From NCBI GenBank assembly GCA_934474225.1, contig CAKSLU010000004.1, forward strand, positions 26,426 through 90,425: a stretch of DNA of 64,000 nt, in the 5' to 3' direction. A model generated the notes under the pieces. That model saw only the letters and a program-made list of their open reading frames with translations. It was not told the DNA's origin and searched no databases. The translations under genes and the position numbers were made by a program. Source of the DNA: an uncultured Eubacteriales bacterium. Its GTDB lineage: Bacteria > Bacillota > Clostridia > Oscillospirales > CAG-272. Shown in pieces: positions 26,012 to 34,544 of this stretch (the stretch's first letter is position 1; every line of letters starts with the position of its first letter).

Positions 26012-26848
26012 TTGGACAATATTGATATGAATGACATCCGACTCTATGAAAACATTGCGGAACTTTCCGAGCAGTTTCCGCTCAAACTCCGCCGCTACCG
26101 CACGCGGCAGCTGTACCTGCACTGGCACGAACACATCGAGCTGCTGCACCTGCTGGATGGCGAGGGCACCTTTGTCGTCAACGGCGAGACCGTGACGGCG
26201 CGCGCGGGCGAGACCGTGGCAGTGAACAGCAATTCGCTGCACACCTTCCGGGCAGACGAGGAGCTGGACTATCTCTGCCTCATCGCAAACCCCGCGATGC
26301 CTGCGCTTGCCGGCTGCGGCAATGTGCTGCTGCGCTCGGTGATTCCCGAAGACCGCGCGGTGCACGCCCGCTTTGAGGCGATGTACAGCGCCTATCGCGC
26401 GCAGGGCGCCGCCGCGCGCATGGAGATGCTCGGCGAGGCGTATCTGCTGTTTGCGCACCTCGTCACGCACTATGCCGCCGCCCTGCTGACACCGGAGGCA
26501 TACGGCGCGCGCCTCGCGCAGATGGAGAAAACTACCGCCCTGCTCGCCTACATTCACGAAAACTATCAGAAGCCTATCACCGCCTCCGCCCTCGCCAAAG
26601 CGAATTACATCAGCGAGAGCCACCTCTGCCGCAGCTTCAAGAGCGCCGTGGGCATGCCGCTGACGCAGTATGTCAACCGCCTGCGCATGGAGAAAGCGTC
26701 CGTGCTGCTGCGCGGCACCGACGAGGACATCTCCGCCATAGCGCGCCGCGTGGGGGTTGAGGACCTCGGCTATTTCGACCGCCTGTTCCGCCGCTTTGCG
26801 GGCGTCTCACCCGGCGCTTACCGCCGCGCCGCGGACAAGGCAAGATAG
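26012..26848 (+). CDS. AraC-family transcriptional regulator, divergent from the oxidoreductase operon
   Basis: An AraC regulator with an N-terminal cupin (RQLYLHWHEHIELLHLLDGEGTFVVNGETVTARAGETVAVNSNSLHTF) and a C-terminal double HTH (PITASALAKANYISESHLCRSFKSAVGMPLTQYVNRLRMEKA and ISAIARRVGVEDLGYFDRLFRRFAGVSPGAYR). The start is uncertain: TTG 26012 and ATG 26027 are both in frame and neither has a good ribosome site. Product about 273-278 residues. Its promoter overlaps that of the three-gene operon on the other strand, making that operon the likely target and its sugar substrate the likely effector. Confidence 0.85.
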   Translation: MDNIDMNDIRLYENIAELSEQFPLKLRRYRTRQLYLHWHEHIELLHLLDGEGTFVVNGETVTARAGETVAVNSNSLHTFRADEELDYLCLIANPAMPALAGCGNVLLRSVIPEDRAVHARFEAMYSAYRAQGAAARMEMLGEAYLLFAHLVTHYAAALLTPEAYGARLAQMEKTTALLAYIHENYQKPITASALAKANYISESHLCRSFKSAVGMPLTQYVNRLRMEKASVLLRGTDEDISAIARRVGVEDLGYFDRLFRRFAGVSPGAYRRAADKAR

Positions 26849-26883
26849 CGCGAAAAGCGGTCGCCTGCAGCCGCTTTGCCGTC

Positions 26884-26912
26884 TTGACAAGGCACGCGGT
26901 GCGTGGTACAAT
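26884..26912 (+). promoter_or_regulatory. sigma-A promoter of mnmA
   Basis: TTGACA (26884-26889), 17-base spacer, TACAAT (26907-26912), 37 bases before the mnmA start. Confidence 0.75.
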
Positions 26913-26949
26913 TTCGGGTGTACTTTTGATGAAACGGAGGCGACGGAGG

Positions 26950-28011
26950 ATGAAGATTCTTGTTGCCATGAGCGGCGGGGTGGATTCCTCCGTCGCCGCA
27001 AAACTGCTGTGCGATGCGGGCAATCTCTGCATCGGCTGCACGATGAAGCTCTACGACAATGCCGACGCGGGCATCGACCGCGCGCACACCTGCTGTTCGC
27101 TTGACGATGTAGAGGACGCGCGCAGCGTGGCACGCCGCCTCGGCATGGACTATTATGTTTTCAACTTCTCGGACGATTTTCGCGAGAAGGTCATCGACAA
27201 ATTTGTCGCAAGCTACCTCTCCGGCCGCACGCCCAACCCCTGCATCGACTGCAACCGCTATATGAAGTTTGACAAGCTGTTTGACCGCGCAGACGTGCTG
27301 GAATGCGACAAAATTGCCACCGGGCACTATGCGCGCATCGACTTTGCAGACGGCAAATATCGGCTGAAAAAGGCGCTCGATGAGACGAAGGACCAGAGCT
27401 ATGTGCTCTACGCCATGACGCAGAAGCAGCTTTCGCGCACGCTCTTCCCGCTCGGCGACCTTGAAAAAACCGAGACCCGCCGCATCGCCGACGCCGCCGG
27501 ATTTGTCAACGCGGACAAGCCGGACAGCCAGGACATCTGCTTTGTGCCGGACGGCGACTATGCCAAAATCATCGAGCTGCACATGGGGCACCCCGCCGTG
27601 CCCGGCAACTTCATCGACCCGACGGGCAAGGTGCTCGGCAAGCACGCGGGCATCATCCGCTACACCGTCGGGCAGCACCGCGGGCTCGGCATCGACACGC
27701 CCGGCAAGCGCTATGTCTGCGCGGTGAACGCTGCGGACAACACGGTCACGCTCGGCGAGGCGGACGACCTCATGCGCCGCGAGGCTTTGGTGAACGATTT
27801 CAACTGGATTTCGGGCGAAGCGCCCGCGTCCCCCATCCGCTGCAAGGCAAAACTGCGCTACCGCCAGGCGGAGCAGCCCGCCACCGTCACGCCGCGCGCG
27901 GACGGCAGCGTGGAGATTCTGTTTGACGAGCCGCAGCGCGCCGTCACCCCGGGACAGGCAGCCGTGCTCTACGACGGCGAGGTCGTCCTCGGCGGCGGCA
28001 CGGTGGTGTGA
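26950..28011 (+). CDS. mnmA: tRNA-specific 2-thiouridylase MnmA
   Basis: MnmA thiolates the wobble uridine (s2U34) of tRNAs for Lys, Glu and Gln using ATP and a persulfide sulfur. ATG 26950 is preceded by CGGAGG nine bases upstream; the open frame continues further up but lies before the promoter. The 353-residue protein has the PP-loop VAMSGGVDSSVAAKLL, the first catalytic Cys in TPNPCIDCNRYMKF, ATGHYARI, the KDQSYVLY motif, and the second Cys in KPDSQDICFVPDGDY. Everything needed for activity is present. It may draw sulfur from the cysteine desulfurase at 17039. Confidence 0.95.
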   Translation: MKILVAMSGGVDSSVAAKLLCDAGNLCIGCTMKLYDNADAGIDRAHTCCSLDDVEDARSVARRLGMDYYVFNFSDDFREKVIDKFVASYLSGRTPNPCIDCNRYMKFDKLFDRADVLECDKIATGHYARIDFADGKYRLKKALDETKDQSYVLYAMTQKQLSRTLFPLGDLEKTETRRIADAAGFVNADKPDSQDICFVPDGDYAKIIELHMGHPAVPGNFIDPTGKVLGKHAGIIRYTVGQHRGLGIDTPGKRYVCAVNAADNTVTLGEADDLMRREALVNDFNWISGEAPASPIRCKAKLRYRQAEQPATVTPRADGSVEILFDEPQRAVTPGQAAVLYDGEVVLGGGTVV

Positions 28012-28030
28012 ATTTGCGGAGCGATAAACG

Positions 28031-28142
28031 GGTCGTCGAGGGCGCCGACCCCTACCGATAAGCACAATTTTCCCCCTGTAGGGGCGACCATTGGTCGCCC
28101 GCCAAACCAAAGTGAAAACGGGCGACCAATGGTCGCCCCTAC
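28031..28142. repeat. family A hairpin repeats, two adjacent elements
   Basis: GGTCGTCGAGGGCGCCGACC (28031-28050) resembles part of the long repeat at 9644-9717; 28078-28142 is an inverted repeat beginning GTAGGGGCGACCATTGGTCG with arms that pair almost perfectly with GGGCGACCAATGGTCGCCCC at the other end. Confidence 0.8.
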
Positions 28143-28175
28143 GGGTATGTGCGTACTTTTCGCAAACCCATTACC

Positions 28176-28225
28176 CAATAGGTATAGAAAAACCACCCCT
28201 ATGGGTGGTTTTTCTATACCTATTG
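28176..28225. terminator. bidirectional intrinsic terminator, 23-bp perfect stem
   Basis: CAATAGGTATAGAAAAACCACCC (arm 28176-28198) pairs perfectly with 28203-28225 around a CTAT loop. It separates convergent mnmA and the cytoplasmic GH31 gene. Confidence 0.85.
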
Positions 28226-28232
28226 TTCCTTT

Positions 28233-30605
28233 TTACTGTTTTGCGGTGAGCAGCTCGATCAGCGGGGCTGCCAGCTTTTCATCGCGGCGCTGAAGCGCCA
28301 GGATGCAGTTGACCGGTGTGCGGTTCGAGGTGAAGATGCCGTAGAGCGTCTCCTTGGCGCCGTGGTCATACTGCGCATTGGCAAGCAGACGGAACGCCGT
28401 CTCTTTCAGCTCGTTCTCGGGCAGTTTGCCGCTCGACAGCACATGGATGCAGACCTTGTTGCCAGCCTTGACCGTGCCGACCGTGGCGGCAGCCTCGTGC
28501 TTCATCTCATCATAGTCGAAGGTCAGCTCGCGGACTTCGCCGCCGACCTCGGCGTAAATGCGGGTCGGGCGCTCGACCGCCGCCATACGGAGCGTGTAGG
28601 TGCGCGCATCGGGAATGCCCGCGCCGCCCTCTGCCGTGAAGGCAAGCGTGCTGTCCTCGCCAAAGGTGAAGCTGTACGCCGTGCGGGTGGTGATGCGGCT
28701 CTCGCCGCTCTTGCCGTTGTCCTCAACCAGCGTAAACGCGCCGTCCGCGCCGCCTGCGACATAAAGCTCGAGCGCGGTCGGGTTGGTATCCGCATCCGCC
28801 ATTGCATCCGCCGCCAACGGCAGAATGGTGCCCGCCTTGGCAAACAGCGGCATCTCGGAGAGCGGGCGATAGGTGTCGATGAGTCTTCCGCCGGTGTAGA
28901 TTCTGCCGGTGAAATAGTCCACATAGTTGCCGGCGGGCAGCCAGACCGTAGTCTTTGCCAGCAGGGTCTGCACATCGCGCTTCGTCGTGACCGGCGCGGC
29001 AATCAGTGTGCCGAACAGGTACTCATTCCGGCAGTCAAACGCGCCGGGCGTGGTGGGGTAGGCATGATAAATCGGGCGCACCATCGGAATGCCGTCCTCA
29101 TGGTTGCGATAGACCATGCTGTACATGTACGGCACGAGGCGGCCGCGCAGGCACAGGTAATCCTCCATGATCCCCTCCGCCTCGTCGCCGTAGTTCCAGG
29201 GCTCCTTGGAGTTGAAAGGATTGGGCGAAGAGTGCAGGCGGGAGATCGGCGAGAAGACGCCGAACTGTACCCAGCGGGTGTGCAGCTCGCTGTCGTGATA
29301 GCCGCCCATGTGGCCGCCGATGTCGTGACTCCACCATGCATAGCCGAGGTTGGCTGCCGTCGCGGTGAAATAGGGCTGAAAATCCAGGCTCTCCCAGGTG
29401 ACATAGGTGTCGCCCGAGAAGCCGAGCGGGTAGCGATGCGAGCCGATGCCCGCATAGCGGGAAAGCGTCAGCGGGCGGTGCCCGTCGCGCGCATTGTCGA
29501 CAAAGTGGCAGTGGTTGAGCATCCAGAGCGTGTCATAGCCCGCCACGGACGAGCCGCTGCGCTGCTGCCAGTCGATCCACCAGAAGTCCACGCCCGCCTC
29601 CTCATAGGGGTGCAGAACGGTGTTGAAATATTCCTCCATGAAGCGGCGATCCGCCACATCAAATTCAATCTTGCGCCCGGTCTCGGGGTCTCTGCCGAGG
29701 CGTTTTGCCAGCGTCGGATACATCTCCTCGTAGGCACGGATGCCGTCGCGCGGATGCAGGTTGAGCGTGACTTTCAGCCCGCGTTTTGCCATCTCGCCGA
29801 GGAACTTCTTGTAGTCCGGGAAATACGCCTTGTTCCAGGTGTAGCCCGTCCAGCCGCTGCCGTACTTCACACGGTCGGGCGTCTCGGTGATGTGCCAGTC
29901 CATGTCGACAACGCCGACGGACAGCGGCACATGCTTTGCCTTGAACTTATCCATCAGTTCGAGGTATTCGACATCGGTGTACTTGTGATAGCGGCTCCAC
30001 CAGTTGCCGAGCGCATAGCGCGGCAGCAGCGGCACCGGCGCGCTCAGCTTGTAGAAATCGCGGATGCAGCGCTCAAACTCGCGGCTGTAGCCGAAGAAAT
30101 AGAGGTCCTTCCGCCCCGTACCGACAAGCGGCAGCGGCCAGCCGTCCTCGCCGATGACCAGCGTCTCGCTGTCGTCCACCACCGAGATGCCGAAGGTGCG
30201 CGAAAGAAGCCCCTGCTCGAGGTTGGTCGCGCCGTTGACGCGGTCGAGCGTGCGCACCGTGCCGCCGAGGTTGTCCACGCGCACGCCGTACTGCCAGTCG
30301 AGCGTGCCGTTGACCATGACCTCAAGGCCGATGGCGGAGAAGGCTTTCTCATCGTAGCGCAGGTGCAGATGCTTTGTGACGATGTGCAGTCTGCCGCCCT
30401 CGCGATAGCATTCAAATTCCGGCGTGTCAAACGCGCGGTTGAAGGCAAAGCGCGTGGCGCGGTCCTCAAAGACGCCGTCTTCGCTGTATTCCAGGCGAAG
30501 CAGGCAGTCGGTCAGCACCGTGATGCGATACTTGTCGCCGCGGACGATGTACTTCTCGTCCGCCTTCGGGTGCGGCTCAAAAATATTGTTTGCATAAATG
30601 GACAT
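28233..30605 (-). CDS. cytoplasmic glycoside hydrolase family 31 (alpha-glucosidase/alpha-xylosidase type)
   Basis: GH31 enzymes hydrolyse or transfer alpha-linked sugars by a retaining mechanism. ATG 30605 follows AAGGGG. The 790-residue protein has no signal peptide. The N-terminal beta-sandwich (to about 190) leads into the barrel with SVGVVDMDWHITE, nucleophile Asp345 in VDFWWIDWQQR, acid/base Asp399 in LGFSGDTYVTWESL, and WWSHDIGGHMGG; a C-terminal beta region follows (FAKAGTILPLAADA) and a roughly 150-residue tail. It has neither PA14 nor dockerin, unlike the four other GH31 genes nearby, so it probably processes imported oligosaccharides. It shares their promoter architecture. Linkage preference is not predictable from these motifs alone. 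Confidence 0.92.
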   Translation of the reverse strand: MSIYANNIFEPHPKADEKYIVRGDKYRITVLTDCLLRLEYSEDGVFEDRATRFAFNRAFDTPEFECYREGGRLHIVTKHLHLRYDEKAFSAIGLEVMVNGTLDWQYGVRVDNLGGTVRTLDRVNGATNLEQGLLSRTFGISVVDDSETLVIGEDGWPLPLVGTGRKDLYFFGYSREFERCIRDFYKLSAPVPLLPRYALGNWWSRYHKYTDVEYLELMDKFKAKHVPLSVGVVDMDWHITETPDRVKYGSGWTGYTWNKAYFPDYKKFLGEMAKRGLKVTLNLHPRDGIRAYEEMYPTLAKRLGRDPETGRKIEFDVADRRFMEEYFNTVLHPYEEAGVDFWWIDWQQRSGSSVAGYDTLWMLNHCHFVDNARDGHRPLTLSRYAGIGSHRYPLGFSGDTYVTWESLDFQPYFTATAANLGYAWWSHDIGGHMGGYHDSELHTRWVQFGVFSPISRLHSSPNPFNSKEPWNYGDEAEGIMEDYLCLRGRLVPYMYSMVYRNHEDGIPMVRPIYHAYPTTPGAFDCRNEYLFGTLIAAPVTTKRDVQTLLAKTTVWLPAGNYVDYFTGRIYTGGRLIDTYRPLSEMPLFAKAGTILPLAADAMADADTNPTALELYVAGGADGAFTLVEDNGKSGESRITTRTAYSFTFGEDSTLAFTAEGGAGIPDARTYTLRMAAVERPTRIYAEVGGEVRELTFDYDEMKHEAAATVGTVKAGNKVCIHVLSSGKLPENELKETAFRLLANAQYDHGAKETLYGIFTSNRTPVNCILALQRRDEKLAAPLIELLTAKQ

Positions 30606-30673
30606 CGGTCTTTTCCCCTTGTTGCGGTTATTTTTTCGGCGGCGCGTTTGCCGCCCTGCTTTTGTACACTTCT

Positions 30674-30737
30674 ATTATGCCGTATCCGGCGGATTTTTGC
30701 AATCCATTCCTTTATGGTTTTACTCAAAATTTTTTGG
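30674..30737 (-). promoter_or_regulatory. GH31-type promoter with upstream 20-bp element
   Basis: Minus strand: element CCAAAAAATT-TTGAGTAAAA (30737-30718), then TTGCAA (30702-30697), 17-base spacer, CATAAT (30679-30674). The element begins exactly 35 bases upstream of the -35 box, as at the other GH31 genes. Confidence 0.75.
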
Positions 30738-30783
30738 GTATTTGCGTTTTTTCGGAATTTTACGCCGCACTCGGCGATGCGCG

Positions 30784-30815
30784 AAAAGGAGACCCCCGGA
30801 GGAATCTCCTTTTTG
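30784..30815. terminator. intrinsic terminator after the first dockerin GH31 gene
   Basis: AAAAGGAGA / TCTCCTTTT arms around a 12-base loop, with T-runs on both sides, ten bases past the stop codon at 30826. Confidence 0.7.
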
Positions 30816-30825
30816 CATGCACAAA

Positions 30826-33800
30826 TCAGCCGATATTCGTAAGAATCAGCATAACATCCTTCAGCGTAGTTACGCCGTCGCCGTCCATATCGGCGATGAT
30901 GTCCCCGGTTTCATCCAGCACCATGCGGAGCATCAGCAGCGCGTCCAACACCGTCAGTCTGCCGTCGCCGTTGAGGTCGCCGCGCATGACCGTCCAGGTG
31001 AGGGTGTGCGCCGCCGAAAGAGGCGCATCAAAAGTGATTTCATACACATCGCTGTCGGGCGCCGCGCCGCTCTCGGCGAGCGGGAACGCCGCGCTGTCGC
31101 GCGGAATGCGCGTGACGGTGACCGATTCGCCGTCCAGCAGAACGCCGCTGATCGCTGCATTGCTGTGCAGGCGCACGGTCATTTTGCGCGCCGTGTAATC
31201 CGTTGTGAAATCGCCAGTTGCCGCGCTGAGAGTCAGACTGCCGCCGTTTTCCGTCGCGGTCTGCGTCATCGTCGTTTTACGCAGCTTGCCGGTCTGATAA
31301 TCCAGCGTTTCGCCGTCGTCTTCGCAGAGCGTATAACTGCCGTCACCGCCGGTGAAAACATTGAGCGACAGCTCCGCAAAGTCCGCCGCCGTGATGGGCG
31401 AGACCGCACGCGCGGCGGGCAGGACCGCACCGACTCTTGCAAAGAGCGGTGTTGAACCAATGCCGTTGGTAACGCGGTAAGTGCCCGCCTCGGCATAGCG
31501 CTTGCCGGTGAAGACATCCACAAAGCCGCCGGCGGGGATGTACACATCGCGCGCCGTTTCGCCTGCATCTGTCACATGCTCGTACACCAGGCGGCAGACT
31601 GCACCGCCCGATTTGTCATAGTATTCGAGGCGGAGGGTGTAGGACTGACCTGCGCGCAGGACGCGCGCGGTGTTGACATGCGAGACCATCCAGTCCGCCT
31701 TCCAGCCATCGACATACAGTTCTCCGTTGATATAGATGCGGGCGCCGTCGTCCGCGACGATGCCGAGGTAGCAGTCCTCGGCAGGCGTTATCGTGCCGGT
31801 GAAGACGGCGGAGAATTTGTCCGTGTTGACCGCCGATGCGGGCGATCCGCCGCCCCACTCAAAGTTGATGTCGGCATAGGTCTCGGTATAGACCGCATCG
31901 CCGGATGCCGTCGTATCGTTGAAATACTGCGCCGAGACACCGTTTGCAACCCAGGATGCGGGCACAACATCGTCGCCCTCGCCGTATGCCGTCCAAAGCG
32001 GCGCGACCAGGAGGTCACGGCCGAGCAGATACTGCGTGTTGCTCGTCGCCTCGGGCGCATCATAGTAGAAGTCGAGGCGGCGCGTGAGCGGAAGCCCCGT
32101 CTCATACGCCTCATGCCCGAGCGTATAGAACAGCGGCAGGAGGTTGTAGCGCAGGTTCATATAATTGCGGACGATGGTCTGCGTCGCCGCCGTATACTGG
32201 CTGTTGTAAGGCTGCTTGTTGTATTCCACGCCCGATGTATAGGTCGAATGGATGCGGAAGATGGGGGACAGCGCGCCGTACTGCATCCAGCGCGTGTACA
32301 TTTCGTTTGTCTGTTGCTTTGCACGCTTGAAGCCGCCGAGGTCGGAAGAAATGTAGGGCGACGAACCGACCGCCGTCATATCCACCATGTTGGTCAGTTC
32401 CTCGCGCAGCTGGAGCGCTTCGCTTGTGATGTCGCCCGTCCACTGAATGCCGTAGCGGTGCCCGATGACCGACGGGTCGCACTCAATGGTGCCGTTCCGG
32501 TCCCAGTCCGCATTTGCCATTAAGAAAATGCGGTTGTTCTTTTCATAGTCGGTCAGAATGTCGCTGTAGATGACTTTGCCGAGCGTGGTGGGCGTAATCT
32601 CGGCATAGGGGGACTTCAGCGCGTACTTCCAGTTGCGGTCGTACCACCAACCGTCAAGCCCCATGCTGAGAATCTTCTGCAGATTCTCGGTGTGCCACTT
32701 CAGCTCGGTCGGCGAGAGCGCCGAACTCGAATTCTGATGCGTATGGTCGTTGAAGATGGTCATCACGCCGGAGGTGTGTGCGTCCGCAAGGAAGCCCTCC
32801 ATGTCCGGGAACTTGTTTGTGGCGATGTCATAGCCCGTGCCGTCCGTCGCTGCACGCCAATCGGTATCCACGACGAGGACATCGAGCGGGAAATTGTATT
32901 TGCGGTAGTTTTCAATGACATTCTTATAGTCGGTGTCCGACCAGTTCTGGTAGCGGCTGTACCACGAGCCGAAGGTCTTGACCGCCGAGACCGGCGAGCG
33001 TCCGGTGAGCGTGACAAAATCGGTGCGCAGCCCGGCAGAGTCGCCGCCCGTCAGCACAAGATAGATGTCCGTTGCGTCCCGCCGCACGAAACCGCTTGCC
33101 GCATCGGTGGAACCGACATACGCCGCGCCCTTTTCGGCGGGAATGATGCGCGGATAGTCCGCAAGCGCGTACACCGCGGGGGTCTCGCCCGGAGCGGGCA
33201 GTGCGCTGTAGAAACCGTGCGTCGGCACATGCGTGCCGGTGTCGTTGACATAGCCGCAGACGGTGCAGGTCTTGCCGTTAAAGCTGTGCGCCTTGTAGCC
33301 CGTGCAGAGCGGCGCGCCGCCCGCATCAATGACCTTGCCCGTGAAGTTTGCGAAGAGCGATGCGTCGAGTTTTTCAAGCGTTGCGCGATTCACGACCAGC
33401 GTGCCGCCGCCCGTGACGGCGGAAAAATCGCCGCCGTACCACAGCGCGGTGGAATCCGCCGCGATGTTCAGCACCGGCGCGGGGTAAGCCGCATCCGTCG
33501 CAGCGAAAGTCACGCCCTCGCCGAAGGCGACTGTCGCACCGCCGGTTGCCCGGATGGTCGCCGGATTTGCGCCGCTTGACAAAAGGATGACCTTGTCAAA
33601 GGTGACATCGCTTTGCAGCGTGAGGGTCAGTCCCTCGCGGATGGAGAGCGTGCCGGTCATGCTGTCGATATCGGTCGTTCCGGCGGCATAGCGATAGTCC
33701 GTGCCGTCCGGCGCGACAGCGGTGATGTACAGCGGGCTTGACTGCTTGGGGAAGGTATAGGAGCCGCCCATGTAACCGCGGCCGGAGAAGATCAGCGTGC

Positions 33801-34326
33801 CGCCCGCCCCGCCGAAAACCTTTGCCGTCGCGCCCCAGCCCTGCTTGGCGGTTGCGGCGGTTGCGCCGTCCGAGGCGCTGTTGCCGTTCGGATAATTATA
33901 ATAGACGCGGTTTGCCGCCGTAACGGCAGGCGGCGTCAGACCCGCTTTGTCAACGGAATAGGAGTAGCGCCAGAGGACATTGCCGTCCTTGTCCGCGACG
34001 GTCACGGCGTCCGCATCCAGCGTTTTCGACTTTGCCAGCGTGACGGTGTACCCTGCCGTCTCGGCAATGAGGTTGTCTCCCTCGGTGCGCGTCGTCGCGA
34101 CAACGCCCGGGAAGTCCTCCCGCCCCACTGCTACAAGCGTGGTGCTGTCCAAAAAGCCGTTTTCATCCTTTGCTTCCACGCGGATCACCGTGTCGGAGAG
34201 CAGCTCCACACGCACGGCGTCGCCTGTCAGCGTCACGACCGACGCGCTCTCCGCGCCGAACGCCGTACAGGTTGCCAGCAAGACAGCCGCAAGCAGCAGT
34301 CCCGCGATTTGTCTAAGTTGTTTCAA
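30826..34326 (-). CDS. secreted GH31 glycosidase with beta-rich insertion, PA14-like domain and dockerin
   Basis: I start at TTG 34326, eight bases after GGGGGAA; the resulting MKQLRQIAGLLLAAVLLATCTAFG aligns with the paralogue at 49980 (MKHLRQFL...), while the ATG at 34341 overlaps the ribosome site. The 1166-residue product has a signal peptide (to about 24), a GH31 N-terminal domain interrupted at about residues 125-365 by a glycine/threonine-rich beta-type insertion, the barrel with nucleophile Asp563 (GWWYDRNW) and acid/base Asp632 (QWTGDITSE), a PA14-like insertion after YGEGDDVVPASW (with VADDGARIYINGELYVDGW), the C-terminal beta domain, and a dockerin (GDLNGDGRLTVLDALLML; ADMDGDGVTTLKDVMLIL). 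Role: extracellular alpha-glycosidase for cohesin docking; substrate unknown. Confidence 0.9.
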   Translation of the reverse strand: MKQLRQIAGLLLAAVLLATCTAFGAESASVVTLTGDAVRVELLSDTVIRVEAKDENGFLDSTTLVAVGREDFPGVVATTRTEGDNLIAETAGYTVTLAKSKTLDADAVTVADKDGNVLWRYSYSVDKAGLTPPAVTAANRVYYNYPNGNSASDGATAATAKQGWGATAKVFGGAGGTLIFSGRGYMGGSYTFPKQSSPLYITAVAPDGTDYRYAAGTTDIDSMTGTLSIREGLTLTLQSDVTFDKVILLSSGANPATIRATGGATVAFGEGVTFAATDAAYPAPVLNIAADSTALWYGGDFSAVTGGGTLVVNRATLEKLDASLFANFTGKVIDAGGAPLCTGYKAHSFNGKTCTVCGYVNDTGTHVPTHGFYSALPAPGETPAVYALADYPRIIPAEKGAAYVGSTDAASGFVRRDATDIYLVLTGGDSAGLRTDFVTLTGRSPVSAVKTFGSWYSRYQNWSDTDYKNVIENYRKYNFPLDVLVVDTDWRAATDGTGYDIATNKFPDMEGFLADAHTSGVMTIFNDHTHQNSSSALSPTELKWHTENLQKILSMGLDGWWYDRNWKYALKSPYAEITPTTLGKVIYSDILTDYEKNNRIFLMANADWDRNGTIECDPSVIGHRYGIQWTGDITSEALQLREELTNMVDMTAVGSSPYISSDLGGFKRAKQQTNEMYTRWMQYGALSPIFRIHSTYTSGVEYNKQPYNSQYTAATQTIVRNYMNLRYNLLPLFYTLGHEAYETGLPLTRRLDFYYDAPEATSNTQYLLGRDLLVAPLWTAYGEGDDVVPASWVANGVSAQYFNDTTASGDAVYTETYADINFEWGGGSPASAVNTDKFSAVFTGTITPAEDCYLGIVADDGARIYINGELYVDGWKADWMVSHVNTARVLRAGQSYTLRLEYYDKSGGAVCRLVYEHVTDAGETARDVYIPAGGFVDVFTGKRYAEAGTYRVTNGIGSTPLFARVGAVLPAARAVSPITAADFAELSLNVFTGGDGSYTLCEDDGETLDYQTGKLRKTTMTQTATENGGSLTLSAATGDFTTDYTARKMTVRLHSNAAISGVLLDGESVTVTRIPRDSAAFPLAESGAAPDSDVYEITFDAPLSAAHTLTWTVMRGDLNGDGRLTVLDALLMLRMVLDETGDIIADMDGDGVTTLKDVMLILTNIG

Positions 34327-34369
34327 AACGATTCCCCCCATTCCAGAACAATTTGGTTATTCTGCCTTT

Positions 34370-34433
34370 ATTATGCATCGGTTTTTGCGGGAATGCAATC
34401 ATAGGTATTGTGTTTTTTCTCAAAAAAATTTGG
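34370..34433 (-). promoter_or_regulatory. GH31-type promoter with upstream 20-bp element
   Basis: Minus strand: element CCAAATTTTT-TTGAGAAAAA (34433-34414), TTGCAT (34398-34393), 17-base spacer, CATAAT (34375-34370). Element to -35 distance is again exactly 35 bases. Confidence 0.8.
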
Positions 34434-34455
34434 ACTTAGCAGCGAGATATTTTGA

Positions 34456-34475
34456 TTTTTCTCAAAAAAATTGCG
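34456..34475 (-). promoter_or_regulatory. second copy of the 20-bp element beside the AraC promoter
   Basis: CGCAATTTTT-TTGAGAAAAA, same orientation as the first copy and 42 bp (four helical turns) away from it. It ends nine bases before the -35 box of the divergent AraC gene, which suggests autoregulation. Confidence 0.7.
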
Positions 34476-34484
34476 GATTTCGGC

Positions 34485-34513
34485 TTGACAGGGCGGAAAA
34501 ATACGACTATGCT
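34485..34513 (+). promoter_or_regulatory. sigma-A promoter of the AraC gene at 34545
   Basis: TTGACA (34485-34490), 17-base spacer, TATGCT (34508-34513), 31 bases before the GTG start. Confidence 0.7.
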
Positions 34514-34544
34514 ATAGAAGTAAGCGCAAAAGGGGGACATCACC

